A stretch of 64,000 nt of DNA from Adiantum capillus-veneris (taxonomy: Eukaryota; Streptophyta; Polypodiopsida; Polypodiales; Pteridaceae), in the NCBI GenBank assembly GCA_014529385.2, contig CM043960.1, forward strand, positions 116,630,043 to 116,694,042. Reading direction: 5' to 3'. Below are positions 44,243-58,098 of the stretch, one piece after another; the stretch's first letter is position 1, and each line of letters opens with the position of its first letter. A program made the position numbers and the translations under genes. The notes below the pieces were generated by a model, which was not told where the DNA came from, made no database searches, and saw only the letters and a program-made list of their open reading frames with translations.

Positions 44243-44876
44243 GTTTTGTTTTGCAAAACTCACAATTGTGAGTGGATAGTATTAAGAACATCAGAATATA
44301 CACCAATCCTCGAGCTTAGATTGAGCCTTGAGGGTCAAAGGATTACAAATTATGTGCTTGGCAGAGAAACCACTCCTACTCCTCGGCTTTACTTATTATA
44401 AGATGTTATGTATTATTCTAGACCAGTCCTCTGAGGCTTGTTTGCCTCCGATCATGTGGATCATCACTCTGCTCTCTTGTATGATTTCACAAAAGCTTGC
44501 CACAGCAAGATCCCCCTCAAACACATGGCGATTCCTTGCTTGTCAAATATGGTGCAAGAAGTAGTACCTGATTATTTGAGTGCAGACGAGAAAAGAAGGA
44601 TTTCCCAGCCTGTTACTACCGAAGAACAAAACATTCTTGAAGAAATTAATTTTCCATGTCCTTTGAATCCACTTGTATATTTTCCCAGCCATGCCCGTGA
44701 TTGCCTGACATCCCATGAAAAGGTGGGCTAGGTCTTCACTAGCTATTCCGTACCCCGAGCAACGATCGAACCCGATGCCTGTTTCTTGTATCTTTAGCCC
44801 GTGGCAGAGCACCCCACATCACTTTCCACAGAAATATCTTCATATACTTAGGCCACCTTGGCTTCTAGATGTTCTC
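44243..44876 (-). mobile_element. 5'-truncated L1-type LINE with 18-bp target duplication
   Basis: GATACAAGTATTTAATGT is repeated exactly at 44225-44242 and 44877-44894. The insert ends on the minus strand with an A/C-rich tail (GTTTTGTTTTGC on plus). It encodes the C-terminal zinc region after reverse transcriptase (minus 44812-44543: EDLAHLFMGCQ, the zf-RVT pattern). This is the signature of target-primed reverse transcription. Confidence 0.88.
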
Positions 44877-44967
44877 GATACAAGTATTTAATGTTATCAT
44901 AACTTTTTGAAAAGTGGTCCTTTGGTTAGTCCTATATTTTATTAGATCTTTCAAAGATTGTTTTTTG

Positions 44968-46018
44968 TCTCTTTTTTTTTTTCAAAACTCACAATTGTGA
45001 GTGGATTGTATAGATCAACCCAAAAAAAATTACAAATGCTTATCATGCTCACGTCCAGCCATGACATCACAAGGAGACCATAGATACATCGGTTCACAAG
45101 GGAGCCACCCCAGAAGGATCCTTCTTTAACCTTGCAAGCCGGTTACCATGATGTTCTTCAACTTGATCCACTTGTCCGAGTTCTTCCATTTCCCTACGGC
45201 TATAATCATCATCGTGCTTTCTTGAACTATTTCCATAAACTTGGGTATTCCACGGTGTTATTGAACACTCGATTGTTCTTGGTCTTCCAGATCTGTTTGA
45301 GGTACCAGTATCTAACAATTTGCATTGCAATTAGCATCTCCTAATTCTTAAGAGCCTTTCCTCCGAGAAAGAGATCATTTTCATAGAAACATATCTTCCA
45401 AGTCCTTTGGACCCATTTGCAGATCCTTCCTGCCATAGTAGATTGCTGAGAATTTCATGTAGAGATGGGAGAGATCCTCACTCCTATCAAGAACCTTCAC
45501 CTCAGTTGGCAAGGCTCCCCACAATACCCTCTAGAGGGAGACCTTTATATCCTAAGGCAATTGTGGGCCCTAGATATTCTTGGTAACTATCACCCATCTT
45601 CTTTCTGATCAGTTCACTCCCCAGATGTTTGTTCAGGGGAAGAAACCAATATGTTGATGCCATAAGTGTGATATAGACTTCTTTAGTTTGATGTTTAAAG
45701 AAATGCCTGTCCTTAGGCCAGCACTAGGCTTTTCAGTCAAACTCAGACTCGTAGCTAGAGAGATCCCAATTATCTAGTCTTTCTAGGACTCTATTAATCA
45801 GCACTCTTTAATTCCCATTGAGATTGTAATGGAGAACCGTTTGGTATGTTTTTTTCCACCGGTTAATGCTATAGTCCCGAAGGTGGCCCACATGTTTTAC
45901 ACCTTTGTTGTTGATCTTTCTAGCAACTTCCCTCAAGAATGGTTTTAAGTGGATTCTTCCTGTCTTAGACAGCCATGGAAACCAATGAATACTAGATTTG
46001 TGATGTACCTAGCAAGTT
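44968..46018 (-). mobile_element. LINE 2, 3' part
   Basis: On the minus strand the end is TCACAATTGTGAGTTTTG followed by a poly-A of about 12 (poly-T on plus at 44969-44980). The interior is related to 44243-44876 (SEDLSHLYM, DLQMGPKDLED) with many stops. It continues at 49607 beyond the inserted copia-type element. Confidence 0.75.
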
Positions 46019-46194
46019 TGAAGGAACTGTATAGGAGAGAAGAGGAAGGAGAAGAGCACACGACATAGATATGGGTGGGGAGACTCAAAGAGTGAACATC
46101 CCCCTATACACTTATGCTATGTATAAGGTATACAAGTCAGTGGGCGCCCAGACTCTGAGCGGTCGGGCAAGGCACAGGCGCCTATACCCCAACA
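46019..46194 (-). repeat. 3' LTR of the non-autonomous copia element
   Basis: 176 bp, near-identical to 49426-49601; the polypurine side (minus AGTGGGAGGT) lies at 46195-46204. Confidence 0.92.
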
Positions 46195-46202
46195 ACCTCC
46201 CA

Positions 46203-46226
46203 CTTAAAGGCAACTGTGCCTTTAAG
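46203..46226. repeat. Perfect 10-bp-stem hairpin beside the polypurine tract
   Basis: CTTAAAGGCA, loop ACTG, TGCCTTTAAG. Confidence 0.9.
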
Positions 46227-46366
46227 CAAGGGAACCTAGTCTACAGACTACAAAAGGCGAGAGAAAATCGCTCTCAATCGATGTCCACTTGCTGGCTGTG
46301 ATCGTGTGCATCCGGCTGTCCTGGTCCCGTGTAAGTGCATACACTACCAGACGTACTGCACAGGTA

Positions 46367-47242
46367 CTACAAGTATGTACGCAATACCTGTATATCTCCC
46401 TCATGCACTATGCCATCATCAGTCAAAAAATGACTAACAAACCCAACTGCAAATGCGCCCACTGCAGCTGCGATATCTGGTCTCAAGATCAGCATCTCAT
46501 ACATGAGACCACCGAATGCCGATGCAATGCTAGCCAGCCCTGCTAGCTCTATGGAGCATGCATCAACATATATATCCCTAGTAATAGGCATCTCTGACTG
46601 ACAAGGCGTGTTAGCCACATTCATCTCCTGACTATTCGCAAAAGACGCATCAACCTGTCGTGCAACCTCGGAGCAAACCAGCTGCTCTAGGTGTCTGCTG
46701 GAAGACATATCCTGCACAACTATATCCCCATGCTCACTGTTGAGCATATAAAGGAATGATTGCATAATCGCTGATGTCTCAGCCTCCTCTGCAATCATCC
46801 ACTGCAAACATGAACACTCAATCTGTTGTGACTCACTAGAGCTCTCATGCTCTAACTCCTTATGCATAGACCCTTGCACAACTTCCTCCTGTCGTGACTC
46901 ACTAGAGCAAGACCACTCTACCTGTCTATCCTGCATAGAAGTATCTCGCGCAACTGACTCTCTGCTTTGCTCAGTCACTAGCAAAGCATGCATGTTTGAC
47001 TGTGCCACCTCTCTATGCGACTGCTCAAGTCGTGCCCCAACTATGTGCCCAACAAGCTCACTACTCTGCACTCCATGCAAAGCACCTTGCAACCCATGAG
47101 CAAAAGAGACTATCTGGGTCTCTCGCTCTCTGCATGGCTGTAACAAGATTGAGACTCGACCATCTCGCACTAGTACTACGTGCAATGGGTACAATGTGCC
47201 AACTCTAGCACCTCTCACAATCACTAGTGCACCCAAATGCAA
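46367..47242 (-). CDS. Unknown ORF replacing pol in the non-autonomous element
   Basis: 291 codons. The first 35 (GALVIVRGARVGTLYPLHVV) match the end of the copia GAG-pre-integrase region. The rest has Glu/Ser/Gln-rich repeats with Cys-Ser-Ser/Ser-Cys motifs (VEWSCSSESRQEEVVQGSMH) and a hydrophobic C-terminus (LAGLASIASAFGGLMYEML, AAAVGAFAVGFVSHFL) that could be a membrane segment. I recognise no integrase, RT or RNase H residue. It may be captured or scrambled sequence. Confidence 0.5.
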   Translation of the reverse strand: MHLGALVIVRGARVGTLYPLHVVLVRDGRVSILLQPCRERETQIVSFAHGLQGALHGVQSSELVGHIVGARLEQSHREVAQSNMHALLVTEQSRESVARDTSMQDRQVEWSCSSESRQEEVVQGSMHKELEHESSSESQQIECSCLQWMIAEEAETSAIMQSFLYMLNSEHGDIVVQDMSSSRHLEQLVCSEVARQVDASFANSQEMNVANTPCQSEMPITRDIYVDACSIELAGLASIASAFGGLMYEMLILRPDIAAAVGAFAVGFVSHFLTDDGIVHEGDIQVLRTYL

Positions 47243-47608
47243 CGCAAAAGATCACTCAAGCAGCGATACCCAACATCCACTATCCCTGAGCTGACCGGCG
47301 GAGATCAAACTCATCGTCAAATTTGGCACATGACGCACATCTCTGAGCACCTACGATGTAACGCTCGGTAATGACAGTCTCACATCTCCTGAACCAGCAA
47401 TCTCATGTAGTGATCCATCTACCAATCGCACACTACCATGCACTCTGCTAGAGTATCTACTGAACCAGTGACGATATGAAGTGACATGAAAAGTAGCGTC
47501 CCTGTCTAGCGCCCACTGCAAAAGAAGTGCACTATCCTCAGACGTCAAAAAATCAGGAGTAATACAGGAAGCAAATGTGACCTCATTGTCACTAGGGTAC
47601 TCAGACAC
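47243..47608 (-). pseudogene. Copia protease and pre-integrase relic
   Basis: Reads WALDRDATFHVTSYRHWFSR; the catalytic D-S-G of copia proteases is D-R-D here, so the enzyme would be inactive. VRLVDGSLHEIAGSGDVRLS and, after a stop, VRHVPNLTMSLISAGQL fit the family further on. A frameshift separates it from gag. Confidence 0.7.
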
Positions 47609-48110
47609 TATATCTGATCCTACAAACTGTCAAGTCAACGGAGCCTATAGAATCTACTGCATCCTTGAGACTAGCCTGTCTCCTATGCTGTCTCATACGA
47701 CAAAAGCATCGCCGTCTAATGTGCCTTGAACGACCACAATACCAACACGTAACCCGTCGGCGCATATGTGAATGCCGTTGTCTCACAAGAGTCTCAGATG
47801 ACTCAGATCTGTCATACATCTCATGCAATCTCTGCCAACATGCTCTCGTAGTCGTCTCAGACATAACAAGAGCAAATATAGACTCTGCAAGGTGCAAAAA
47901 TATCGTAGATAATGCCATCTCATCTAGCTCCTTCCACTGATTGTCAGACAAGCATGAAGGTCTACCTGCATCACCACTCAATGGTCCATGCAACCCTCGC
48001 TATGTCAATGCATCAAGCATACACTCTCTCCATTCTGCAAAGTCTGACCCATCAAACATGCGCATTTCGGAGAGATCATAATCTGAGCGATCACCTGTCT
48101 CTACCATGAG
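47601..48110 (-). pseudogene. Copia gag of the non-autonomous element
   Basis: The N-terminus MVETGDRSDYDLSEMRMFDG (start about 48110) runs to an in-frame TAG (48000-48002) and continues WKELDEMALSTIFLHLAESI and WQRLHEMYDRSESSETLV, the copia gag pattern, then a zinc knuckle CWYCGRSRHIRRRC. It would supply capsid for its own RNA if intact. Confidence 0.72.
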
Positions 48111-49410
48111 CACAATGTAGCAAATAGAGAGAAAAATCAATGTCTCAGCACCTGCCAACTGTCCAAGAATATGGCAAAGCCACGATGCAAACTCTGTGAG
48201 ACAATCTGTGAGCATAAATCTCCCACAAATGGCAATGATGCAAATCCCAAATGCCAAGTGTACGAGGCTCCTGTAGAGTAAACCAAGCTCCTATATGGCT
48301 GTAAAATATGGCTGCAAATCAGCCCAAAAACAGCCCCAAAATTCATCTCTTAAACAACTGCATAAACAAGTCACAAACGTGTCCCAGATCAGCCTACAAC
48401 TGAGCCATACATGGACACCTGCAAAGAGGAAACAATGGCTGAAAAATCAGCGCCCAAATAAGCCCTCAAACCTGCCTGCAATTGTAATCCTGTAGTTGAA
48501 ACCTGCTGAAAAACCTCAAGCCATTAGTGCTCGAATCCGGCTACCTAGCTCGTAGCCACACAAGCATACATCACAATATTCACTCCTGTGAGTGTGCCAA
48601 GATAACTGTACGCTTGTCAAACCGTGAGCTAATCACCAAGCCCACACTGTACGGTATCGCTGCATACATGCACTAAGCTCCCACCTGTAGAAAACACCAC
48701 ACGTAATCACTGAGTGCAATCGCAATCACAACCTGGATCGCATCAACTTATGCACATAAAACTCCTGGGAAAATTTCGACAGAGTTCCGACGCACAATGG
48801 CTATCAACACAAAATAACCATTTTCGTGCAAGCTCAATACAATGAGCAATCAATGCGCATCAAACTACACTCAACATACATGCATAAGCTCTGCAAACCT
48901 GTGTCCAACAAATGCTCACAAAGAGTACCACAGATGACCATACATATCATCCACAACCAACCTCTGCACTTGCTCACAAGATCTATTGCTCACCACATAA
49001 GCATACATAGAGCATTACCCGCTCAAAGACCATGTATGCAAGCCACAACACTACAGAAGAACCACTCAACTGCAACTGGCAACACCTGTGGGAGTACTAG
49101 ACTCAACCTGTACCTGGGAGTCAAACCCGATCTTGTAACACCTGCAAATGCTCACAATTGAGAAAATCAAACCAATCCACCTCCTGCTTGCCAATCTACA
49201 CAAGACGGGTTTCTTTGCGGCTGAAACCTATCTTCTGATGTAGTGCTCAGAACGAAATTCTGAGGGCATAAACAGCTTCGGAAGGGGGGTAAAAGCTCAG
49301 GTCACCTACTGGAAATGCTCCCGGAACGCCGAGTGTGAATTTCCAAGCTCCGGATCCAGAATCTGCCTGAAAAGTGCGCGCACCCGATTACGCAAAAAAG
49401 CACTGAACTT
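48111..49410 (-). other. Long leader of the non-autonomous copia element
   Basis: About 1.3 kb between primer site and gag. No gene; the base composition is unlike the flanking LINE. Confidence 0.55.
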
Positions 49411-49423
49411 GGCTCTGATACCA
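49411..49423 (-). other. Primer-binding site (tRNA-iMet)
   Basis: Minus strand TGGTATCAGAGCC, two bases from the LTR. Confidence 0.9.
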
Positions 49424-49425
49424 AT

Positions 49426-49601
49426 TGAAGGAACTGTGTAGGAGAGAAGAGGAAGGAGAAGAGCACACGGCACAGATATGGGTGGGGAGACTCAAAGAGT
49501 GAGCAGCCCCCTATACACTTATGCAATGTATAAGGTATACAAGTCAGTGGGTGCCCAGACTCTGGGCGGTCAGGCAAGGTACAGGCGCCTATACCCCAAC
49601 A
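49426..49601 (-). repeat. 5' LTR of the non-autonomous copia element
   Basis: 176 bp; its plus-strand left edge is two bases from the primer site. Confidence 0.92.
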
Positions 49602-49606
49602 AAGTT

Positions 49607-51770
49607 CTCCCCACTCCAACGTCTCTATTACATTTCCAAATTGGCTCGCCTGTTGAGACCCCTAGCTTTAGCCTAGTCCACAAGTAGGCAAGTAGTTTTT
49701 CGTGTACTTTGGGCCCTTTCCACTACCTGCCTATTGAGTAGAGCTTGTCATTGTCTATCAAGGCCTTGGCCATAATAGCCCAATACTGCCACAAACTTAG
49801 CACACTAGGCCTCCGTATGTGTGCTAGGATTTAGAATCCCAAGACCACCTTGCTACATGGGTCTCGCAATTGTTTCCTAGCTAGCCCACTGCCATGGCAT
49901 TGAGTCTTTGGTGTTGTTCTTCCACAAGAATCTTTTAACCGGTTTGAGAAATTCCTTACAATTGCATTTTCCTAGCTTGAGCAACGGCCCATTGAAAGCT
50001 ATGAAAGGGAGTCAATTTTTGCTTCTGGGTTACCTCAACCCTTGGCGAGGCTCCAAGGTGCTGAAATATCTTCCTTTGGAAACAATTTCCCCAGACCACA
50101 ATGTGGGATCAAATGAGTCACTCTCTGAGAGAAACATCAATCTTGATTTTTTTATATTGCACTTTGAACCCGAGGCAATGGAAAATTTTTGTACAATTTC
50201 CAAATCTTTTCCAACAACCTGGGGGAAAGCTTTAAGGAAGAGCAACGAGTCATCTGCAAAAAGTTTAGCAATTGTTGCTAGGTAAAGATAGCCCTTGAAT
50301 CTCCCCTCTTGCGGCACTATCCTCCAACAATGTTACTAGAGGGTGGGATTCAATGACGAACTTAAGAGGGGCAAGAGGGCATCTCTGTTTGATGGATCTC
50401 TTAACCTCAAACCCTCCCACTACTTTCTCATTAAATAGGAGCTCCGAGTGGCTACCTTCACCTAGTGTACTCACCAGCCCACATCCAAGGCCTAAGGCCT
50501 AGATATTTCATAACATCTTCCACAAAAGACCATGTGATCATGTCATAGGATTAAATAAAATTCTAGATTAGTAAAGGGGGCGTACTCAATGCCGCCCATT
50601 GCTGCCAGGATATTATCATATATTGACCTTGCTTTGATAAATATATGTTGATGAGGAGTTATCACTTTGTGCAGAAGGGGAGACAGACTTAGGGAAATTT
50701 CTTTAGCAATAATTTTGTAGGTTGTCGACATCATGGTTATGGGCCATCAATGTTTCAAATGGGAGCAACACACTTGCTTCAAAATAGGTTTGATGAGTCT
50801 CCTATTAATGCTAGGGTCTAAAACCCCATCATCCAAGGCTCAGTTAGCCATTGGTGTGATAGGCGACTTCAACTCGCTCCAATATTCCTCGAAGAACTCA
50901 ACAGGCAAATTATCCCATCCTGGGAATTTCTCTTTGCCTAAGGCTTGTAACGCGATCGAGTACTCTTCCTCAGTGATCTCCCTCTCCAAGAGGGTAGCCT
51001 CAAAAATGGATATTGTTTTTTTAATAGTTCTCAAAAGAGTAGCTCTGGCTTTGACCACTTCAGGGGACCGAATCTCCGGTTGGCCAATGGTTTGTCGAAG
51101 GTGATCCAACATCATATGGGCCATTTTGTCCGTATCCTTAACATCATTTCCTGCCCCATCTGTGAGCGAATGCACAATTGCACGATTTCTCTTGAGTTTG
51201 AGGGCTCTATAAAAATGGGTTTGATTAGTCTCCTCCAGTTAGAGGAACGTTTCTCTGTATAGAATTCTGGCTTTCCTCACCTCCTCCATTCTGTAGTCGA
51301 TCAGGTAAGCCTTGTGACTTCAGGCCATCTCTTATGTTCCACTTTTGATGAAGACCCTTCTTGTTACTTAAAGTTTAACAGCTCAAACTTGGCAGTGAGT
51401 TGCTTTTGGCACACCTCTTGGTGCTTCTTCCTTCTAGGGCCTGCAGTTTTAGTTTCTTTCTGAATATTCTTGGTGAAGATATCGGAGGCCCTAGGGCTAG
51501 CCACCCCCACATATTTTCGAAGCATGCATGTAGTTTTCATTGCCAAACTTTTGGAAAGGGGATCTTGGAGCAGATGCTTCCCTATAAATGGTGACCATCT
51601 TCTTATAATCTTGTGGACAATGATACTCTCATTTGTTTTTTTCAAAACTAATGTGTATAGGCAAGTGATCTGACAAGCACTGTCAGGATATTACCTTCAT
51701 CTCAAAAGATGATGGCAACCAATCGGCTTGATGTGAGCAGTAGCAACGACCTAGCCGACAAGTTGTACCA
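49607..51770 (-). pseudogene. LINE 2 reverse transcriptase and endonuclease end
   Basis: Minus-strand order: endonuclease end (near 51660, SDHLPIH-type sequence), linker (LEREITEEEYSIALQALGKE, PGWDNLPVEFFEEYW), RT (YKIIAKEISLSLSPLLHKVI, HIFIKARSIYDNIL; KRSIKQRCPLAPLKFVI; LFADDSLLFL catalytic FADD; ASGSKCNIKKS). Frames change and stops are common. It is L1-like. The segment from 50554 on is repeated at 54310. Confidence 0.78.
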
Positions 51771-52026
51771 TTGTACTATAAACTAGTGTACATGAAGCAT
51801 GGCGTGCTATTCCAAGGCCCAACATCCCACATATCCTTAAGAGGCCACTTGACACACAAGCTAAACCATTTGGATCTTTTTGATCCAACTAGCATAGTCA
51901 ATGATCCTGTTATGTCCTTTCTCTTCTCAACCATATTAAATCTCCCGCCATATTATGCCATAAAATCTTATAATTTTTCATATCTATTAAAACATTTTGG
52001 CTAATTGTTTTTTCTTTCTGAGTTAC

Positions 52027-52639
<613 letters not shown>

Positions 52640-54073
52640 CATTATGAGTATACCTTTTGCACTTTCCTTCTCTCGCCATCTAAATTCCAAACATTTAAAG
52701 CCACATTAACAGTTAAGTAACCAAATTAATAAATTAGAAACTAGTGTGCCTTTATTGGTTTTAAAATAAGATGGTTTCAATTTATCCACTTAGTTTTGAG
52801 ATGACAAAAGCAAATCTGAAAGATAGATATTGATGTACCGGTTCTATTGTGACATAGCTTATTTCAAAGGCTTTGCGATATATCTTCTTGAAGTTGTTCC
52901 CAAGCCTCCACAACCACTTCATGCATATGTATGTTGGTGAGGTGGCACCATCATTTACCATCTTATATTCCCATAAGGCACTTCATCTTATATATTGAGG
53001 GACAATTTTTTAAGATGAAAATTGTTGAAGGAATTCATTACCTTCACAATAGTGCAGATTGTTGATGAACTTGTGCTATAGTTTAGTCTTGTATTCTCAA
53101 TCTTTTGGAGATGGTCCATGTGTTGTTGCTATTGCCAAATGATTTAATTAGGAGTGCACACCTGGGGCTAGGAATCCTGATGTTGTTGTATCCCACAATG
53201 TGGAAATTGTAGGGGAAGGCTTGAGGAACCATGCTGGGAAATGCTCTATGAAGATGTTGGTGCAGACAAAGGCTGTGTTGAGATCAAAGCAAGGCTATGG
53301 GTGTCTATAGGTGCATGGCAGAATGCTAAAGCAAGTATGAATTCTTAAGGCAAGCAAGTGATTGCGGAGATGTATTCTTGATGTGATTTGTTAGGCTTAA
53401 AAGGCTCCCAAATGGGCTAATCAGAATGGCAAGCTGAAATTCCAAAGTGCTAGAATGTTTCCTTGTAATGTGGTATTTAAGATATTATAGGGGCCAGTCC
53501 AAACGGCTCCTCAAGCAGAGCTAAGTGTGAAAGATATCAAAGTTCAAATATGGAAGGCTTTGCAAATCCCCGATAGATAGGGCAAGTGGAGATGGGTGAT
53601 CAAAGCTGATGTCAGTGGATAAATGGGAAGTTCTTGAGTTGTGGTGCATATGGGTCTTTTTGAATCATCAATCAGAGCTTGGATGGGCATGTTATGGGCA
53701 GTGGAAGATTCGTCGGGGGTCAGTTGTGTGGCAGTTTGTGACCGCCTCGATAGACATTGCGTCCGGATTTTCTTGGCCTCACCAGGATTATCGAGATGCC
53801 GCTTATGGAATTTGGGTCTCCAATTGTCGGATGAGGGATTCAGTTGGTTTTTCATCATGTTCTGAGCCTCGGTTGGGGGTCTCATGAAAGTTGAAATGCG
53901 AAGGAAGCTATGGAGTTTGTAGTCACGAAGGAGGACTTTTGGCATAGCTTTGCAACTTGGACATCTGATCTATGGGTAGAGACTTGCAGGACACAAAAGG
54001 TAGGGGGGAAAATGTAAGTTCAATGGATTGTTTAAAGGTTTTCCAACCCCTTGGGGAGCAAGAGTAATGTGGC
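52640..54073. other. Unidentified sequence, unit A
   Basis: Open frames on both strands are short and not preserved in unit B (55800-58098), where the matching sequence has indels. No gene is credited. Confidence 0.5.
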
Positions 54074-54309
54074 TGTTTTAGGGCATAACTACTCCCCTGT
54101 TCATGCTCGCAAGCACGAAACAGACAACATACTTATCATCCGATGACACGACTAACCCGTAGGTGCACGTAGGCAATCTTGTTACCTTGTCAGGCTGAGA
54201 CCAGGCTGAGACCAATCTACACATACGAACTTTCATGATGCATCAATCACTAACGCTGGTAGAATGCAACCCACTCTATCCCTAAACGCTCACAACACCG
54301 TTTACACTT
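54074..54309 (-). repeat. Truncated gypsy 2-type LTR (unit A)
   Basis: Starts TGTTTTAGGGC like 33430 and 58099 and is cut at the duplication junction. It has a small internal duplication of AGGCTGAGACC. Confidence 0.9.
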
Positions 54310-55800
54310 AATAAAATTACAGATTAGTAAAGGGGGCGTACTCAATGCCGCCCATTGCTGCCAGGATATTATCATATATTGACCTTGCTTTGATAAATCT
54401 ATGTTGATGAGGAGTTATCACTTTGTCCAGAAGGGGAGACAGACTTAGGGAAATTTCTTTAGCAATAATTTTGTAGGTTGTCGACATCATGGTTATGGGC
54501 CATCAATGTTTCAAATGGGAGCAACACACTTGCTTCAAAATAGGTTTGATGAGTCTCCTATTAATGCTAGGATCTAAAACCCCATCATCCAAGGCTCAGT
54601 TAGCCATTGGTGTGATAGGCGACTTCAACTCGCTCCAATATTCCTCGAAGAACTCAACAGGCAAATTATCCCATCCTGGGAATTTCTCTTTGCCTAAGGC
54701 TTGTAACGCGATCGAGTACTCTTCCTCAGTGATCTCCCTCTCCAAGAGGGTAGCCTCAAAAATGGATATTGTTTTTTTAATAGTTCTCAAAAGGGTAGCT
54801 CTGGCTTTGACCACTTCAGGGGACCGAATCTCCGATTGGCCAATGGTTTGACGAAGGTGATCCAACATCATATGGGCCATTTTTTTCGTATCCTTAACAT
54901 CATTTCCTGCCCCATCAGTGAGCGAATAGACAATTGCACGATTTCTCTTGAGTTTGAGGGCTCTATAAAAATGGGTTTGATTAGTCTCCTCCAGTTAGAG
55001 GAACGTTTCTCTGTATAGAATTCTGGCTTTCCTCACCTCCTCCATTTTGTAGTCGATCAGGTAAGCCTTGACTTCAGGCCATCTCTTATGTTCCACTTCT
55101 GATGAAGACCCTTCTTGTTACTTAAAGTTTAACAGCTCAAACTTGGCAGTGAGTTGCTTTTGGCACGCCTCTTGGTGCTTCTTCCTTCTAGGGCCTGCAG
55201 TTTTAGTTTCTTTCTGAATATTCTTGGTGAAGATATCCTAGGCCCTAGGGCTAGCCACCCCCACATATTTTCGAAGCTTGCATATAGTTTTCATTGCCAA
55301 AGTTTTGGAAAGGGGATCTTGGAGCAGATGCTTTCCTATAAATGGTGAGCATCTTCTTATAATCTTGTGGACAATGATACTCTCCTTTGTTTTTTTCAAA
55401 ACTAATGTGTATAGGAAAGTGATCTGACAAGCACTGTCAGGATATTACCTTCATCTCAAAAGATGATGGCAACCAATCGGCTTGATGTGAGAATATTCTT
55501 GGTGAAGATATCCTAGGCCCTAGGGCTAGCCACCCCCACATATTTTCGAATCTTGCATATAGTTTTCATTGCCAAAGTTTTGGAAAGGGAATCTTGGAGC
55601 AGATGCTTCCCTATAAATGGTGAGCATCTTCTTATAATCTTGTGGACAATGATACTCTCCTTTGTTTTTTTCAAAACTAATGTGTATAGGAAAGTGATCT
55701 GACAAGCACTGTCAGGATATTACCTTCATCTCAAAAGATGATGGCAACCAATCGGCTTGATGTGAGCAGTAGCAACGACCTAGCCGACAAGTTGTACCAT
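54310..55800 (-). pseudogene. LINE RT and linker, second copy (unit B)
   Basis: Repeats the LINE linker (LEREITEEEYSIALQALGKE) and the flanking endonuclease-end region seen in 50554-51770; it lacks the RT palm. Confidence 0.75.
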
Positions 55801-56055
55801 TGTACTATAAACTAGTGTACATGAAGCATGGCGTGCTATTCCAAGGCCCAACATCCCACATATCCTTAAGAGGCCACTTGACACACAAGCTAAACCATTT
55901 GGATCTTTTTGATCCAACTAGCATAGTCAATGATCCTGTTATGTCCTTTCTCTTCTCAACCATATTAAATCTCCCACCATATTATGCCATAAAATCTTAT
56001 AATTTTTCATATCTATTAAAACATTTTGGCTAATTGTTTTTTCTTTCTGAGTTAC

Positions 56056-56711
<656 letters not shown>

Positions 56712-58098
56712 CATTATGAGTATACCTTTTGCACTTTCCTTCTCTCGCCATCTAAATTCCTAACATTTAAAGCCACATTAACAGTTAAGGAACCAAATTA
56801 ATAAATTAGAAACTAGTGTGCCTTTATTGGTTTTAAAATAAGATGGTTTCAATTTATCCACTTAGTTTTGAGATGACAAAAGCAAATCTGAAAGATAGAT
56901 ATTGATGTACCGGTTCTATTGTGACATAGCTTATTTCAAAGGCTTTGCGATATATCTTCTTGAAGTTGTTCCCAAGCCTCCACAACCACTTCATGCATAT
57001 GTATGTTGGTGAGGTGGCACCATCATTTACCATCTTATATTCCCATAAGGCACTTCATCTTAGATAATGAGGGACAATTTTTTAAGAGGAACTTGTGCTA
57101 TAGTTTAGTCTTGTATTCTCAATCTTTTGGAGATGGTCCATGTGTTGTTGCTATTGCCAAATGATTTAATTAGGAGTGCACACATGGGGCTATGAATCCT
57201 GATGTTGTTGTATCCCACAATGTTGAAATTGTAGGGGAAGGCTTGAGGAACCATGTTGGGAAATGCTCTATGAAGATGTTGGTGCAGACAAAGGTGGTCT
57301 GTGTTGAGATCAAAGCAAGGCTATGGGTGTCTATAGGTGCATGGTAGAATGCTAAAGCAAGTATGAATTCTTAAGGCAAGCAAGTGATTGCGGAGATGTA
57401 TTCTTGATGTGATTTGTTAGGCTTAAAAGGCTCCCAAATGGGCTAATCAGGTTGGCAAGCTGAAATTCCAAAGTGCTAGAATGTTTCCTTGTAATGTGGT
57501 ATTTAAGATGTTATAGGGGCCAATCCAAACGGCTCCTCAAGCAGAGCTAAGTGTGAAAGATATCAAAGTTCAAATATGGAAGGCTTTGCAAATCCCCGAT
57601 AGATAGGGCAAGTGGAGATGGGTGATCAAAGCTGATGTCAGTGGATAAATGCGAAGTGCTTGAGTTGTGGTGCATATTGGTCTTTTTGAATCATCAATCA
57701 GAGCTTGGATGGGCATGTTATGGGCAGTGGAAGATTCGTCGGGGGTCAATTGTGTGGCAGTTTGACCGCCTCGATAGACATTCCGTCCGGATTTTTCTTG
57801 GCCTCACCAGGGTTATCGAGATGCCGCTTATGGAATTTGGGTCCCCAATTGTAGGATGAGGGATTCAGTTGGTTTTTCATCATGTTCTGTGCCTTGATTG
57901 GGGGTCTCAAGAAAGTTGAAATGCGAAGGAAGCTATGGAGTTTGTAGTCACGAAGGAGGACTTTTGGCACAGCTTTGCAACTTGGACATCTGATCTATGG
58001 GTAGAGACTTGCAGGACACAAAAGGTAGGGGGGAAAATGTAAGTTCAATGGATTGTTTAAAGGTTTTCCAACCCCTTGGGGAGGAAGAGTAATGTGGC

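Larger units (their letters stand above)
46019..49601 (-). mobile_element. Complete non-autonomous copia element, target duplication AAGTT
   Basis: The LTRs of 176 bp (46019-46194, 49426-49601) begin TGAAGGAACTG and end CCCCAACA; 5-bp repeats AAGTT flank them (46014-46018, 49602-49606). The primer site is for tRNA-iMet. The interior has a 1.3-kb leader, gag with zinc knuckle, a protease relic, pre-integrase sequence and an unknown region, but no integrase core, RT or RNase H. It sits inside LINE 2. Confidence 0.9.

Noticed and set aside
53544-53945. 133-codon minus-strand frame as a host gene
   Set aside because: The duplicated unit at 57.6-58.0 kb breaks it by indels and no motif is visible.
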